Positions 1-10,940 of a DNA stretch of 64,000 bases are shown piece by piece. The notes beneath the pieces are model-generated. The model searched no databases. It saw only the letters and a program-made list of their open reading frames with translations, and had not been told where the DNA came from. The number at the start of each line of letters is the position of its first letter. Within the stretch, counting starts at the first letter, position 1. The stretch is from NCBI RefSeq assembly GCF_000418325.1, contig NC_021658.1, positions 248,001 through 312,000 on the forward strand, written 5' to 3'. This DNA is from Sorangium cellulosum So0157-2 (GTDB lineage Bacteria; Myxococcota_A; Polyangia; Polyangiales; Polyangiaceae). The translations under genes and the position numbers were made by a program.

Positions 1-925
1 GGAGCGGCGCGGGCCCGAGGAGCCGCGCTCGCTCGGCGGACCAGGCGGCGAGCACGTCGTCCGCCGACCGGACCGGCGCGCCCCGCTTCTGGAACGAACA
101 GGCCTTGAGCGTGCGATCCGAGGTGATCGTCACGAAGTCGAGGCCGGCCCCGCAATCGCCGTCCACCCCCTCGAAGAGGCGCGGCACGGGCTCCAGCCGG
201 TCCCCGAAGCAGACCGACAGCCGCGCGCGAACAGGGCTGTCTGCGATGATCGCGGCGAGGCGGCGCTCGCCCTCCGGGCCGAGGTGGTTGTCCGGGTCGA
301 GCCCTACATACCGCAGCAGCGCCACGTCGCGGCACCCGAGCTGGGCGAGCCGCGAGAGGAGCGCGGGCAGCGAGGGGAGCAGCGCGGGCGTCGCGAGCAC
401 GTTCACGCCGAACGTCACGCCCGCGGCCGCGAGCAGCTCCAGCCGGTCCTCCCAGGGCGTGTCTCGATACACCGAGACGCGGATCTCCCCGACGTGCGGC
501 GCGAGCGCGCGGAGCCGCCGCTCCGTGAGCAGCGTGCCGTTCGTGGTGAAATGGAGAGCGAGCCCGGTCCGCTCGGCGAGGCGCGTCAAGAGCTCGTCGA
601 AGCCCGCGAACGCGAGCGGCTCTCCTCCGCCGAACGCCACCTCGAGGAGGCCGCGGCGCGCGAGGCCCGAGAGCACGTCGAACGCCCCGTCCACCGTCCA
701 CTCGCTCCCCGCTTCGAGGTCCCGCGAGCAGAACGAGCACGCGAGGTTGCACCGGTTGGTGATGCCGAACAGCGCGACGCGCGGGGCGCGCCTCGTCAGC
801 CGGCGCGTCTCGGCCCCGTCCCAGCGCACGTTCGTCCCGGTCCGCGGGTGGAACCAGAGGAGCGCCCCGTCGAGCGCGTGGGGCCGGAGCTCATCGCGCG
901 ACGGCAGGGGGATCGCGTCTTCCAT
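1..925 (-). CDS. Radical SAM/SPASM-like protein (3' end outside window)
   Basis: Reading leftward from an ATG at 923-925, the frame stays open to the window edge, giving about 308 codons without a stop. It has the radical SAM cluster motif CNLACSFC (CxxxCxxC) at about residues 55-62 and the SAM-binding GGGEP motif near residue 95. Towards the end two further cysteine stretches, DGDCGAG and LKACSF, resemble the auxiliary-cluster region of SPASM/twitch proteins. The family cleaves S-adenosylmethionine to make radicals, often to modify peptides. The substrate cannot be told from what is visible. An upstream in-frame ATG at 941-943 would add six residues. The product should be a cytoplasmic iron-sulfur enzyme. 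Confidence 0.9.
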   Translation of the reverse strand, partial: MEDAIPLPSRDELRPHALDGALLWFHPRTGTNVRWDGAETRRLTRRAPRVALFGITNRCNLACSFCSRDLEAGSEWTVDGAFDVLSGLARRGLLEVAFGGGEPLAFAGFDELLTRLAERTGLALHFTTNGTLLTERRLRALAPHVGEIRVSVYRDTPWEDRLELLAAAGVTFGVNVLATPALLPSLPALLSRLAQLGCRDVALLRYVGLDPDNHLGPEGERRLAAIIADSPVRARLSVCFGDRLEPVPRLFEGVDGDCGAGLDFVTITSDRTLKACSFQKRGAPVRSADDVLAAWSAERARLLGPAPL

Positions 926-1001
926 GGCGCGAAGGATACCCATTTTGCGGGTCCAAAACACGAGCTCGCGTCACCGCAATCCGCCCCTGGGCGGCGCGAA
1001 C

Positions 1002-1124
1002 TCAGCTGTCGCCCGGGCGCGCCAGAAAGCCGGTCTCCTCGCCCGCGCGGAAGCCGCACGCCTCGTAGGAGCGGTGCACCTCGGGCCGGCGGGATCCCGT
1101 CATGAGCATGACCTCGTCCCGCAT
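1002..1124 (-). pseudogene. GNAT acetyltransferase C-terminal remnant
   Basis: About 40 codons read like the last part of a GNAT N-acetyltransferase: a strand resembling VMLMTGSRRPEVHRSYEACG followed by FRAGEETGFLARP. The pattern of a TGS turn, a helix, then YEACGF is the usual acetyl-CoA/dimer end of the fold. The upstream frame shows no earlier GNAT motif, so the acetyl-CoA-binding core is missing. I take it as a decayed gene rather than a working enzyme. Confidence 0.55.
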
Positions 1125-1481
1125 CGCGGAGCCCGCCCCCTCCTCGCCGCGCTGTCGCATGCGCGCCCGAGACCATCGCGCCCCGGACGACAGAAGCCCG
1201 CAGGTGCGCCGCAAAACAAAGTCCTTGCTTGACGTTTTCCGTTATAGTAGACGTTCGTCCTGTAAAACGGATAGTCGGACGGAGACCGCCGCCTGTCCCC
1301 TCCTGGCCTCGCCAGCGCTCGGAGCGCGCGCCGCCGGAAGCTCGTCTTCTGCACTCACCCCCTCCGCTTCCTGGACGAGACGCCTCCGCCCGAGCTCGCG
1401 GGCCGGATCTCACGGGTGCTCGGCCGCGGACGCCGCGGCGAGCGGACGCCGACCTCCATGCAACGAACGGAGCTGAACGCC

Positions 1482-2019
1482 ATGACCATCGATTCTCACG
1501 ATCGCGATCCCCGGAGCGATGCTTCGACGCCCGACGCCGCGAGCCCCGAGGGCGCCGCGCCGCGACCGAGGGCCGACAAGGCGGCTGGCCGGCGCGCCTT
1601 CATGGGCGTCGCCGGCTCGCTCGCGGTGGGCGGCGTCCTCGCCGGGAGCCCCGGCGTCGCGCGAGCGGCGCGGGGCAGGGGCGTCGACGACCTGCTCGAC
1701 GGGATCGGGTCGCTGCGCCGCGATCCGCGCGTCTCGCCGCTCGATCACGAGCTCCGCCTGCGCGCGCTGCGCGTGCGCGTGGAGCGTCCCCTGCAGCGGG
1801 CCGCCCCTGACCGTGGGCGGTGAGCTGAACAAGCTGGCGACCAACGCCGCCTTCGGGCGCAACTGGGCGGGCATCCACCGGCGCACGGACGCCGCGGCGT
1901 CGCTGGCGCTCGGCGAGGCGGTGGCGATCGGCCTGCTCCGCGACGAGCGCCGGACCTTCCGCGAGCCGTTCGACGGGTTCACGTTCACCCGGTTCGACGG
2001 CACGCGAATCACGATCTGA
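1482..2019 (+). pseudogene. Vanadium-dependent haloperoxidase remnant (internal deletion and frameshift)
   Basis: The first frame, from the ATG at 1482 (GGAG nine bases upstream), encodes a charged leader, a Tat-like AGRRAFMGVAGSLAVGG segment and an Ala-rich export signal. It then runs into an unrelated stop at 1823. The second frame, ending at 2019, reads GELNKLATNAAFGRNWAGIH and ends in FDGFTFTRFDGTRITI, which is the extreme C-terminus of vanadium haloperoxidases of the PAP2 superfamily. It includes the last catalytic Arg-to-His motif (RNWAGIH). These enzymes are normally several hundred residues long, so the middle, with the other vanadate ligands, is gone. The N-terminal exported part and the C-terminal part are in different frames. 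Family assignment of the tail is firm; that the leader came from the same gene is inference. Confidence 0.7.
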
Positions 2020-2229
2020 GCCGGCCTCACCGCCCTGGGCGCGGCCCGGCCTCCGAGGCCGATGGTTTGCGCCGCGCCCGCGGCGTGAGATAGGATGCTC
2101 GCCGGGTCTCAGGTCCATCCCCGGCGGCACGCGGAGCGGCCCGACTGCAGGGGAGGTCGCGTGGCGGTCGCCGGTCAGGAGCGCCGCGCGGGCAGCCACG
2201 GAAAGCTCCGCCCGTCGTCACGCCTTCCT

Positions 2230-4898
2230 ATGCCGGATCCGAAAGATAGAAAGCGCACGCCGCCGTTCCTGCCGGGGCCGCAGCAAGAGCAGCTCTTACG
2301 GCACATCATCTCGACGTTCCCTTACAGCATCTGGTGGAAGGACCGCGACTGCGTCTACCTCGGCACCAACGAGATGAGCGCCCGGGGAGCGGGGCTGAGC
2401 CGCGCCGAGGACATCATCGGCCTCACCGACTACGACCTGCCCTGGACCCGCGAGGAGGCCGAGCACTACATCCGCCTCGACAAGGCCGTCATGGAGTCCG
2501 GCGAGCCGATGCTGAACATCGAGGAGACCCAGCGCCAGGCCGACGGCAGCACCCGGTACCTGCTCACGTGCAAGGTGCCGCTCAAGGACGACCGCGGCGA
2601 GGTGTTCGGCATCCTGGGCTCCTGGACCGACATCACCGACCGCAAGCTCACCGAGATGGCGCTCGCCCGCGCCAAGGACGAGGCGGAGCGCGCCAAGGAC
2701 GAGGCGGAGCGCGCGCCAAGGACGACAAGGACGAGGCGGAGCGCGCCAAGGACGAGGCGGAGCTCGCCAACAACGCGAAGAGCGACTTCCTCGCCACGGT
2801 GAGCCACGAGCTGCGCACGCCCCTCACCCTGATCCTGTCCCCCCTGGAGCGGCTCCTCGAGGCCCAGCACGCGGCCCTGCCGGGCGACGTGCGCGACGAG
2901 CTGGAGCTCATCCGCCGCAACACGGCGCGGCTCCTCAACGTGGTGAGCGACCTGCTCGACTTCTCCAAGGCGGAGGCGGCGCGCATGGAGGTCGACTGGG
3001 AGCCGGTGGACGTTCACCGGTTCACCGCGCTGATGCTGAACGACATCCGGCCGAGCGCGGTGGCCCGCGGCCGCACCCTGTCGATGAGCGGCGACGCGCT
3101 CGGCGTGGTCCTCCTGGACCGCTACAAGTACGAGCGCATCCTGCTCAACCTCATCAGCAACGCGCTGAAGTTCTCTCACCCGGGGGGGCACGTCGAGGTC
3201 TCCCTGCGCACGCTCGACGACGCCTCGTTCGAGCTCGGCGTGCGCGACGAGGGGATCGGCATCCCGCGGGACGAGCTCGGCAAGCTGTTCTCGAAGTTCA
3301 CCCAGGTCGACGGCTCGGTGAAGCGGAGGTACGAGGGCACGGGGCTCGGGCTCTCGCTGGTCAAGCAGTTCGCGGAGCTCATGCGCGGCGCCGTCGCCAT
3401 CGAGAGCGAGCTCGGCCGGGGGACGACGGTCCGCGTGCGCCTGCCGCGGTCGGTCGAGGACGGCGCGCCCGAGAGCGACGAGCCGAGGTCGCGCAGCGAG
3501 AACAGCACCGCGCAGACGCGGCGCTGGCTGAGCTCGCTGCCGCCCGTCGGCGCCGCGCCCGACGGCCAGGGGCTGGAGGCGGACGCCGGCGCGCCGCGCG
3601 CCGCGCGCACGTCGAGCCGCCCGCCGGGGGCCCCGCGCGCGGCGCGGCCGGCCGCGGAGTCGGAGAGGCCGCTGCTCTTGCTCGTCGACGACAACCCGGA
3701 CATGCGGCAGTTCATGCGCGCGCTGCTGTCCCCGAGCTACCGCCTCCTGGAGGCGCAGAACGGCATCGAGGCGCAGGAGCTCATCGAGCGCTCGCCCCCG
3801 CAGGTCATCGTCTCCGACGTGATGATGCCGCGGATGTCGGGGATCGAGCTCACCGCCTGGCTGAAGGCGCACCCGGTGCTGCGCCACGTGCCGGTCATCC
3901 TGGTCACGGCGCGCGCGGACGACGAGGCGATCGCGTCGGGGCTCGACGGGGGCGCCGACGAGTACCTGGTGAAGCCGTTCTCCCCGCGGGAGCTCCTCGC
4001 GCGCGTGCGGTCGATGGTGCGGCTCTACCGGTCGTACCAGCAGCTCGGCGCCGAGCAGGCCGAGATCGCGCGGCACTCGGGCATGGCGCAGGTCGCGATG
4101 GACGTGCTCCACAGCGCGGGCAACACGCTGAGCAGCGCCGGGGTCACGGCCGATCTGGTGCGGGATCGCCTCGCGAGGTCGCGGCTGCCGCGGCTCTCGA
4201 GGGCCCTCGGCGAGCTGCTCGCGGGCGGCGGCCCGGAGCTCGCGGGGCCGGCGGACGAGCCGCGCAGCGAGAGCCTGCGCCGCTACGTGGAGCTGGCGCT
4301 GGCCGCCCTGGAGCAGGAGCAGGCGGAGACGGTGGCGGACGTCGAGCGCCTGCGCGAGCAGCTCGACGTCATCCGCGACGCCATCCGCGCGCAGGAGAGG
4401 TACGCGTACAGGAACGCGTACCGCACGGAGCGGCTCTCCGTGAGCGAGGTGATCCACGAGTCTTTGCACGCGCACGGGGTGGCGCTCGTGAACGCGCGCG
4501 TCGCGCTGCAGCTCGAGCTGCGGCCGGTCGACGACGTCGTGGCGAACCGCCACGATCTCCTGACCATCCTCTACAACCTGCTCGACAACGCGCGGGCGGC
4601 GCTCGGCGACGCGGAGGCGCGCGAGCCCTGGATCGAGATCTCGACGTGGCAGGACGGGGCCGAGGTGTGCTGCGCCGTGGAGGACAGCGGGCCGGGCATC
4701 CCCGAGGCCGCGCGGATGCAGGTGTTCCAGTACGGGTTCACGACCCGGGAGGGCGCGAACGGCATCGGGCTGCATTTCTCGGCGAACCGGATGAAGAGCT
4801 TCGGCGGGTCCATCCGGATCGAGGAGGGCCGCGAGGGCGGGGCCCGGGTCGTGCTCACGTTCGCGGCCGCCCCCGGCGCGGGCGCGCGCGGCCGCTGA
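2230..4898 (+). CDS. Hybrid histidine kinase, PAS-HisKA-HATPase-REC-HATPase, with a frameshift in the linker
   Basis: The first frame (ATG 2230 to stop 2802) holds a PAS domain, including FPYSIWWKDRDCVYLGTN and GSWTDITDRK, and then a charged AKDEAER coiled coil. The second frame (to 4898) continues with SHELRTP (phospho-acceptor His codon 2805), an HATPase with N/G1/F/G2 boxes (GIGIP, GTGLGLSLV), a receiver domain with acceptor Asp at codon 3816 and the KPF lysine, and a second HATPase-like module with LLDNARAAL and SGPGIPE. The frames are linked by a 2-nt addition at 2713-2714, inside a 21-nt repeat. Both halves look fully conserved, so this is a recent or phase-variable break, or a sequencing error. 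No membrane segment is seen, so the kinase is probably cytoplasmic. Its output is phosphotransfer to its own REC or to a partner; the signal is unknown. Confidence 0.85.
2671..2765 (+). repeat. 21-nt tandem repeat encoding AKDEAER heptads
   Basis: Copies lie at 2671-2691, 2692-2712, 2715-2744 (with nine extra bases) and 2745-2765. Each encodes a seven-residue coiled-coil unit in the PAS-to-HisKA signalling helix. An extra GC at 2713-2714 shifts the frame between copies two and three. Slippage or recombination among the units could add or remove heptads and change the frame. Confidence 0.85.
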
Positions 4899-4931
4899 GC
4901 GCGCCGCGGCGCCGAGGCCGCCGCCGGCCCC

Positions 4932-6356
<1,425 letters not shown>

Positions 6357-6425
6357 GGACCTCTCCAGGGTTGAGGACGGCGGTGATCTCCGGGGCCGAC
6401 TCTACAGCGCCGGGGCGCGAGGCGC

Positions 6426-7628
6426 TCACCCCATGCTGTCGATCCCCGGCATGCCGCGGCTCCGTCCGTCGAGGCAGTCGAGCAGATAGCAGGCGAGCCC
6501 GGCGTCGCCGGTCAACAGGCTGTAGCGCCACTGGCCGGCCCGGTGGTGCTCGGCCTCGGACTGCGCGATGGCCCACATGGCGAACGCGCGGGCGCGATCG
6601 AGCCAGGAGGCGTCCTGCGTGCGCCGGTAGATCTCGAGCAGGGCGGCGCCGTTGCCGTCGGTGCCGTGGCACAGGGCCACGCCCTTCGCCAGCGGCCCGG
6701 CGGCCACGATCGACCGCGCGCCCTTCAGGAGCAGCGGCAACGCCTCGGGCAGATCCGCGTGGCGCAGCGACGTGATGATGCCGGGCGCGCCGTGGCACCA
6801 CTGCAAGAGCGGCTTCGACGGCGGTCCCGCGTGCGCGGGCCAGTTGGCGAGCTCGCCCTCGATCGTCGCCAGGCGGCCGAGCCCCTCCAGCGTCCGCGCG
6901 CGCAGCTGCGATCGCTGCTCCGGGCTCAGCAGGGCATGGGCGCGCCAGAGCGCGTAGAGGTTGCCGGCCCAGCCGTGCGCGGCCCCGAGATAGCGGACCC
7001 GGCGGCCGTACAGGTCCTGCTCCCACAGCCAGACGCCGAGGGCCTCGTCGTGCGTCCAGCTCTCCCACAGCGCCGCTGCGCTGTCGCGGATCAGCGCTGC
7101 CCAGCGCTCGTCCCCGGTCGCCTCGTGCAGGAACAGCGCCGCGAGCATCGTCCCGGGCGCGCCCCACAGCGCCTCGCGCGCGGGGTTGTCGCGGTTGTCG
7201 CGGATGATCTCGGCCAGGCGATCGGCCTTGCGCGCGTCCGGTCGGGCCAGACAGCAGGCCGTCAGCAGGGCGCTCTCGCCGAGGAACCACGACGGCACGC
7301 GCTGGCCGTCGTCGGGCGAGCGGAGGTACTCCTCGAGCACCTCGTCGAAGATCTCCGGCAGGCTCATCGGCAGCCTGCAGAAGCCCGCCGCCGCCGCGCG
7401 GGCGAGGGCGAGCCAGACGCCGCACGCGCCGAGGTACAGGCCCTGGTACGGGCGGGGCGCCCCCGGGCCCGGGGCGCCCTCGGCGTCGCGCGGGTGCACC
7501 GGCCAGCCCTGCCGGCCCCGGGCCGAAAGCGCGTCCGCGGCCCATCGCTCAAGCCACGCCTGCGCCCGCCCGGGGTCCCAGGGCTCGGGCGGCAGCGTGA
7601 CGTGCCGTGTCGGATCGTAGAGGGTCAT
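6426..7628 (-). CDS. LanC-like protein
   Basis: About 400 residues with the repeated helical-hairpin pattern of the LanC family: HGWAGNLYAL, then WCHGAPGIITSL, then LCHGTDGNGAALL. The Cys in WCHG and the Cys-His of CHG are the zinc ligands of LanC cyclases, so the metal site looks intact. LanC enzymes close thioether rings in lanthipeptides. LanC-like proteins without a dehydratase partner may instead add glutathione or thiols to dehydrated residues. No LanB/LanM or precursor peptide is visible here. The start at 7626-7628 (MTLYDPTRH) is preferred over a longer frame because upstream codons look non-coding. It lies 69 bp upstream of the M20 peptidase. Confidence 0.85.
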   Translation of the reverse strand: MTLYDPTRHVTLPPEPWDPGRAQAWLERWAADALSARGRQGWPVHPRDAEGAPGPGAPRPYQGLYLGACGVWLALARAAAAGFCRLPMSLPEIFDEVLEEYLRSPDDGQRVPSWFLGESALLTACCLARPDARKADRLAEIIRDNRDNPAREALWGAPGTMLAALFLHEATGDERWAALIRDSAAALWESWTHDEALGVWLWEQDLYGRRVRYLGAAHGWAGNLYALWRAHALLSPEQRSQLRARTLEGLGRLATIEGELANWPAHAGPPSKPLLQWCHGAPGIITSLRHADLPEALPLLLKGARSIVAAGPLAKGVALCHGTDGNGAALLEIYRRTQDASWLDRARAFAMWAIAQSEAEHHRAGQWRYSLLTGDAGLACYLLDCLDGRSRGMPGIDSMG

Positions 7629-7867
7629 GCGGCCTTGGGCGCCGCGACGGCGCGGCGGCCCGGCCGAGGATAGCAGCGAAGCCGAGCGCGACACGCCGGG
7701 CGCCGCCCGGGATCACGGCCGAGGTGCGCTCGCGGGGCGCTCCGGGGAGGCCGCCGCCCTCGTCGGGGCGGGCGCCGTGGAGGACGAGGCCGCGCGGGAG
7801 GCGGCGGCGCTCGGCGGCGGGCGCGTGGAGTGCGCTCGCCCACCTCGGATGAGGTAGCCTCGGAGCC

Positions 7868-9052
7868 ATGGATCGGAACCTCTTCGCCAGGCGCCTGCGC
7901 GAAGCGAGCGTGCGTGCGCGAGATTTTGCGCGCGAGCTCGTCCAGGAGCCGCTCCCTGACGACCTTCGCTTTCGCGTGCATCTGAATAGCTCCTACGACG
8001 GCAACCCTCGCGTCGGCGACGAGGTGGTCTATCCGGAGGATGGCGCGTTCGACAAGGCGATGGCGCTGCACGACGTCACCGAGGAGCACGTCCTGGGAGC
8101 TCTTTGGCGCGGTGGCCGTGTCCCGGAGTGGATCAACCTCAGCGTCGCCGGTGAGACGGGGACGGCGACGCTGATCGACGTCGTCTCTTGCGGGCGCTTC
8201 ACCGCGGACGAGGGCCTCCTGTACCACGCGCACGAGGGGCGGCCTCCGTTCCACGTCCTCGGGCCCGCCCTGCCAGTCGGCTACAAGGAAGGTGAACGTT
8301 TCAGCATCTACAATCAAGCGGTGTGCTGGACGCCGGCCGATCTCGAGCGCGTCGTGCTCCACTCGAGCGATGTGTGGTCGCTCGACCTCATCGGCCCCGC
8401 GTTCACCGATCGGTCGCTGGCGACGATCCACGGCTTCCCGGGGCTCGAGATCCTCGAAATGAAGCAGGTGCCGATCATGGGATCAGGGCTTCATGGGCTG
8501 GCCCGCCTGCCTCGTCTGCGCGTCCTGCGGATCGATTTCGCGCCGCTCGTGCGGGTCGATCTCTCGTCCATGCCATCGCTTCCGGCGCTCACGACGCTCG
8601 ACCTGACCAGGCTCCCCGCGGAGGTGACGGGCGTCGTTGGGCTCGGCGGGGTAGCCGGACTGGAGCGGCTCACGCTGCACGCCGCTCACCGCGTCGAGCT
8701 GGACTCACCCCTCGCGGAGCTACCGAGGCTGGAGCAATTCTCGCTGACGGCCCCGGCGCCTCCGCGGTCACCCTGGCCATGCGCGCCGGGTCTTCGTGAT
8801 CTCGCCCTGCACATCGAGAGCATCTCCGACGCCGAGGTGGTGCGGGCAGCCTCGCCATACCGCCGCCTGAGATCGCTCTCGCTCCGCGACACGCCCGTCA
8901 CCGACGCCATCCTCGACGAGCTCCATCGCTGGCCGGAGCTCGAGCACCTCGACGTCGTCGGCAGCCGGGTGACGGCAGGCGCGTTGCGAGGGCTCGCCGC
9001 GCGCAGACCCGCTCTCCGGTTCCACCCCTCGCCGGCAGCAGCGGCGTGTTAG
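7868..9052 (+). CDS. Leucine-rich-repeat-like protein, function unknown
   Basis: A 394-residue protein. The first 130 residues are a charged, unrecognised domain (RFRVHLNSSYDGNPRVGDEVV). From about residue 170 onward, imperfect LRR-like units recur, such as LDLIGPAFTDRSLATI, LPRLRVLRIDF, LPALTTLDLTRLP and WPELEHLDVVGSRVT. This gives a solenoid likely used for protein contacts. No signal peptide or membrane segment is visible. Similar TIGR02996/LRR-type proteins are plentiful in myxobacteria and planctomycetes (family knowledge), but no role is known. The 240 bp upstream separates it from the divergent LanC-like gene and shows no clear promoter. Confidence 0.8.
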   Translation: MDRNLFARRLREASVRARDFARELVQEPLPDDLRFRVHLNSSYDGNPRVGDEVVYPEDGAFDKAMALHDVTEEHVLGALWRGGRVPEWINLSVAGETGTATLIDVVSCGRFTADEGLLYHAHEGRPPFHVLGPALPVGYKEGERFSIYNQAVCWTPADLERVVLHSSDVWSLDLIGPAFTDRSLATIHGFPGLEILEMKQVPIMGSGLHGLARLPRLRVLRIDFAPLVRVDLSSMPSLPALTTLDLTRLPAEVTGVVGLGGVAGLERLTLHAAHRVELDSPLAELPRLEQFSLTAPAPPRSPWPCAPGLRDLALHIESISDAEVVRAASPYRRLRSLSLRDTPVTDAILDELHRWPELEHLDVVGSRVTAGALRGLAARRPALRFHPSPAAAAC

Positions 9053-9101
9053 CGTCCTTGGCTATCTTGATATACAGGGCGCACTAGAACCGAGGGAACG
9101 G

Positions 9102-9995
9102 ATGGCATTTGATGCGGATTGCAGCGACGTCGTCGCGGAGAACCAGCAGCTGAGGCAGCGCATCCGGGAGCTGGAGCAGGCCGAGGAGGAGCGGGATCAC
9201 CTCCGGGCGGCGCTGCGCCGGAGCGAGGAGCATGTGCGCCTCTTCGTCACCTACACCCCGGCCGCGGTGGCCATGTTCGATCGGGACATGCGCTACGTCC
9301 TGGCCAGTAGCCGATGGCTGGTGGATTACGGGTTGAAAGAGCGAGAGATCATCGGCCGGAGCCATTACGAGCTCTTCCCCGACATCCCCGAGCACTGGAG
9401 GGCGGTCCACCGGCGGTGCCTCGCGGGGGCCTCGGAAGGCAATGATGGGGAGGCCTTCCCGCGGAGCGACGGGCACGTCGACTGGGTGCGCTGGAAGATC
9501 TTCCCGTGGCACACGACGAGCGGCGAGATCGGCGGGATCATGCTGTTCACGGAGGTGGTCACCGAGCGAAAGCGGCTCGAGGATACGCTCCGGATGCAGG
9601 CGAAGACGCTCCAGGAGCTGTCGACGCCCATCGTGCCCATCAGCCAGGGCGTCCTCGTGCTGCCGCTGGTGGGCGTGCTGGACGCGGCGCGCGCGCAGCA
9701 GATCATGGAGAGTTTGCTGGGCAAGGTGGTCGAGCGGCAGGCGCGGGTGGCGATCATCGACGTGACGGGCGTGCCGCACATCGACGCGGCCTCGGCCAGC
9801 GCCCTCCTGCAGGTGGCGCGGGCGGTCCGGCTGCTCGGGGCGCAGGTCGTCCTGACGGGCATCCGACCCGAGGTGTCCCGGGCCATCGTCGGCCTCGACA
9901 TCGAGCTCGGCGGCGTCGTGGTCCGACGCGATCTTCAGAGCGGGATCGCGTTCGCGACCGCGGCAGGCTCACAGGCGGCGCCGCCGCCGACGTGA
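9102..9995 (+). CDS. PAS-STAS regulator (RsbR-like)
   Basis: 297 residues in three parts: a charged coiled coil (residues 12-45), a PAS domain (about 48-155, with RLFVTYTPAAVAMFDRDMRY and GIMLFTEVVTERKR), and a STAS domain (about 170-285, starting STPIVPISQGVLVLPLVG). The STAS switch region reads IIDVTGVPHIDAASASALL, which has a Ser where a kinase could phosphorylate. The layout is that of RsbR-type co-antagonists, which sense a signal and feed partner-switching cascades controlling sigma factors or second messengers. No cognate kinase or phosphatase lies next to it. The gene follows the LRR-like gene by 49 bp and ends at a strong hairpin. Confidence 0.85.
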   Translation: MAFDADCSDVVAENQQLRQRIRELEQAEEERDHLRAALRRSEEHVRLFVTYTPAAVAMFDRDMRYVLASSRWLVDYGLKEREIIGRSHYELFPDIPEHWRAVHRRCLAGASEGNDGEAFPRSDGHVDWVRWKIFPWHTTSGEIGGIMLFTEVVTERKRLEDTLRMQAKTLQELSTPIVPISQGVLVLPLVGVLDAARAQQIMESLLGKVVERQARVAIIDVTGVPHIDAASASALLQVARAVRLLGAQVVLTGIRPEVSRAIVGLDIELGGVVVRRDLQSGIAFATAAGSQAAPPPT

Positions 9996-10008
9996 CGCTC
10001 CCTGCCGA

Positions 10009-10035
10009 GGTGGGCTGCCGCTCCAGCAGCCCACC
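10009..10035. terminator. Hairpin between convergent genes
   Basis: Perfect 10-bp stem, GGTGGGCTGC at 10009-10018 pairing with 10026-10035, with a 7-nt loop. It starts 13 bp after the PAS-STAS stop and lies 41 bp from the stop of the convergent propeller gene, so it could end transcription from both sides. It has no T-tract, as is usual in such GC-rich genomes. Confidence 0.6.
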
Positions 10036-10076
10036 GCAGACGAGCGGGGCGCGGGCTGCCGGACGCCGCCTGCGGC

Positions 10077-10940
10077 TCACAGCTGCACGACGATGTGCGC
10101 GACGTTGAGGTGGTGCTCCGGATCGGTCCCGGTCCAGCCGATCATCAGCTTGTCCCCGAGCCACGCGAGCGACGGCACCGCCGCGCTGGTATCCTCGAAG
10201 GTCGCCTTGCTTCCCCACGTCCGGCCGCCGTCGCGCGACGCCATCATGTTGAGGTGTCGCTGCGCGTCGCGCCCCGTCCATGCCATGTAGGTGACGTTAT
10301 CGCTGGCAGGCGCGAAGACCGGGGCGAGATCGCTCGACTCCCCGAGCGTCACCTTGTTGCCGAAGCTGCGGCCGTCCTTCGACTGAAGGATGTTGAGGCT
10401 CCGGTTCGCGTCGGTGCTGCTCCAGCCGAGGTAGATCGTGCCGTTCACGAACGCCAGCGAGGGCGCAGCGCCGCTGGTCTCGCCGAGGGTCACCTTGTCG
10501 GAGAACTGGCGGCCGTTCGTCGAGGAGACGACGTTCAAGCGTCCGTCCGTCCCCGTCCAAGCGAGGTAGAGCGTGCCGTTGCCGTAGGCGAGGGCCGGCG
10601 CGGCGTTGCTTGTCTCTCCGAGCGTGACCTTTGTCGCGGGCGGGAACGTCCGCCCGCCGTCGGACGAAGCGATGACGTTCAGGTGGCGCGGGTCGTCGGT
10701 GCCGGTCCACGCCACGTAAAGCGTCGCGCCCCCCGACGCAACGGCCGGCTGCCCGATGGACGTCTCGGGCAGGGTCACCTTGCCGCTGAGGGAACGCCCG
10801 TCCTTGCTCTGAGCCACGTTGACGTGGTGCTCCTGGTCCGTCCCCGTCCACGCGACGATCAGGGGCGAGGCGCCGCCGAGCGTCGTCCCGCCGAGCGCCG
10901 TCTCATTGAAAGTAACCCTTTGCTGAAGCGTGATATTCAT
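10077..10940 (-). CDS. Six-repeat beta-propeller protein (sialidase/BNR-like repeats)
   Basis: 287 residues built almost wholly from six copies of a 45-48-residue unit. Typical pieces are KVTLGETSNAAPALAYGNG, LYLAWTGTD, HLNVIASSDGGRTF. The S-x-D-G-R-x-F/W turns match the Asp-box (BNR) signature, and six units suggest a closed six-bladed propeller. The start MNITLQQR at 10938-10940 has an AGGAG eight bases upstream; the longer frame upstream is not supported. There is no signal peptide. No catalytic sialidase residues are evident, so binding of carbohydrate or other ligands is more likely than hydrolysis. Confidence 0.85.
   Translation of the reverse strand: MNITLQQRVTFNETALGGTTLGGASPLIVAWTGTDQEHHVNVAQSKDGRSLSGKVTLPETSIGQPAVASGGATLYVAWTGTDDPRHLNVIASSDGGRTFPPATKVTLGETSNAAPALAYGNGTLYLAWTGTDGRLNVVSSTNGRQFSDKVTLGETSGAAPSLAFVNGTIYLGWSSTDANRSLNILQSKDGRSFGNKVTLGESSDLAPVFAPASDNVTYMAWTGRDAQRHLNMMASRDGGRTWGSKATFEDTSAAVPSLAWLGDKLMIGWTGTDPEHHLNVAHIVVQL

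Noticed and set aside
1229..1810. 193-codon plus-strand frame overlapping the haloperoxidase leader
   Set aside because: Arg-rich, no domain; the leader frame with the Tat-like signal is the better reading.
2466..4775. 769-codon minus-strand frame over the hybrid kinase
   Set aside because: Shadow of the kinase; no motif on that strand.
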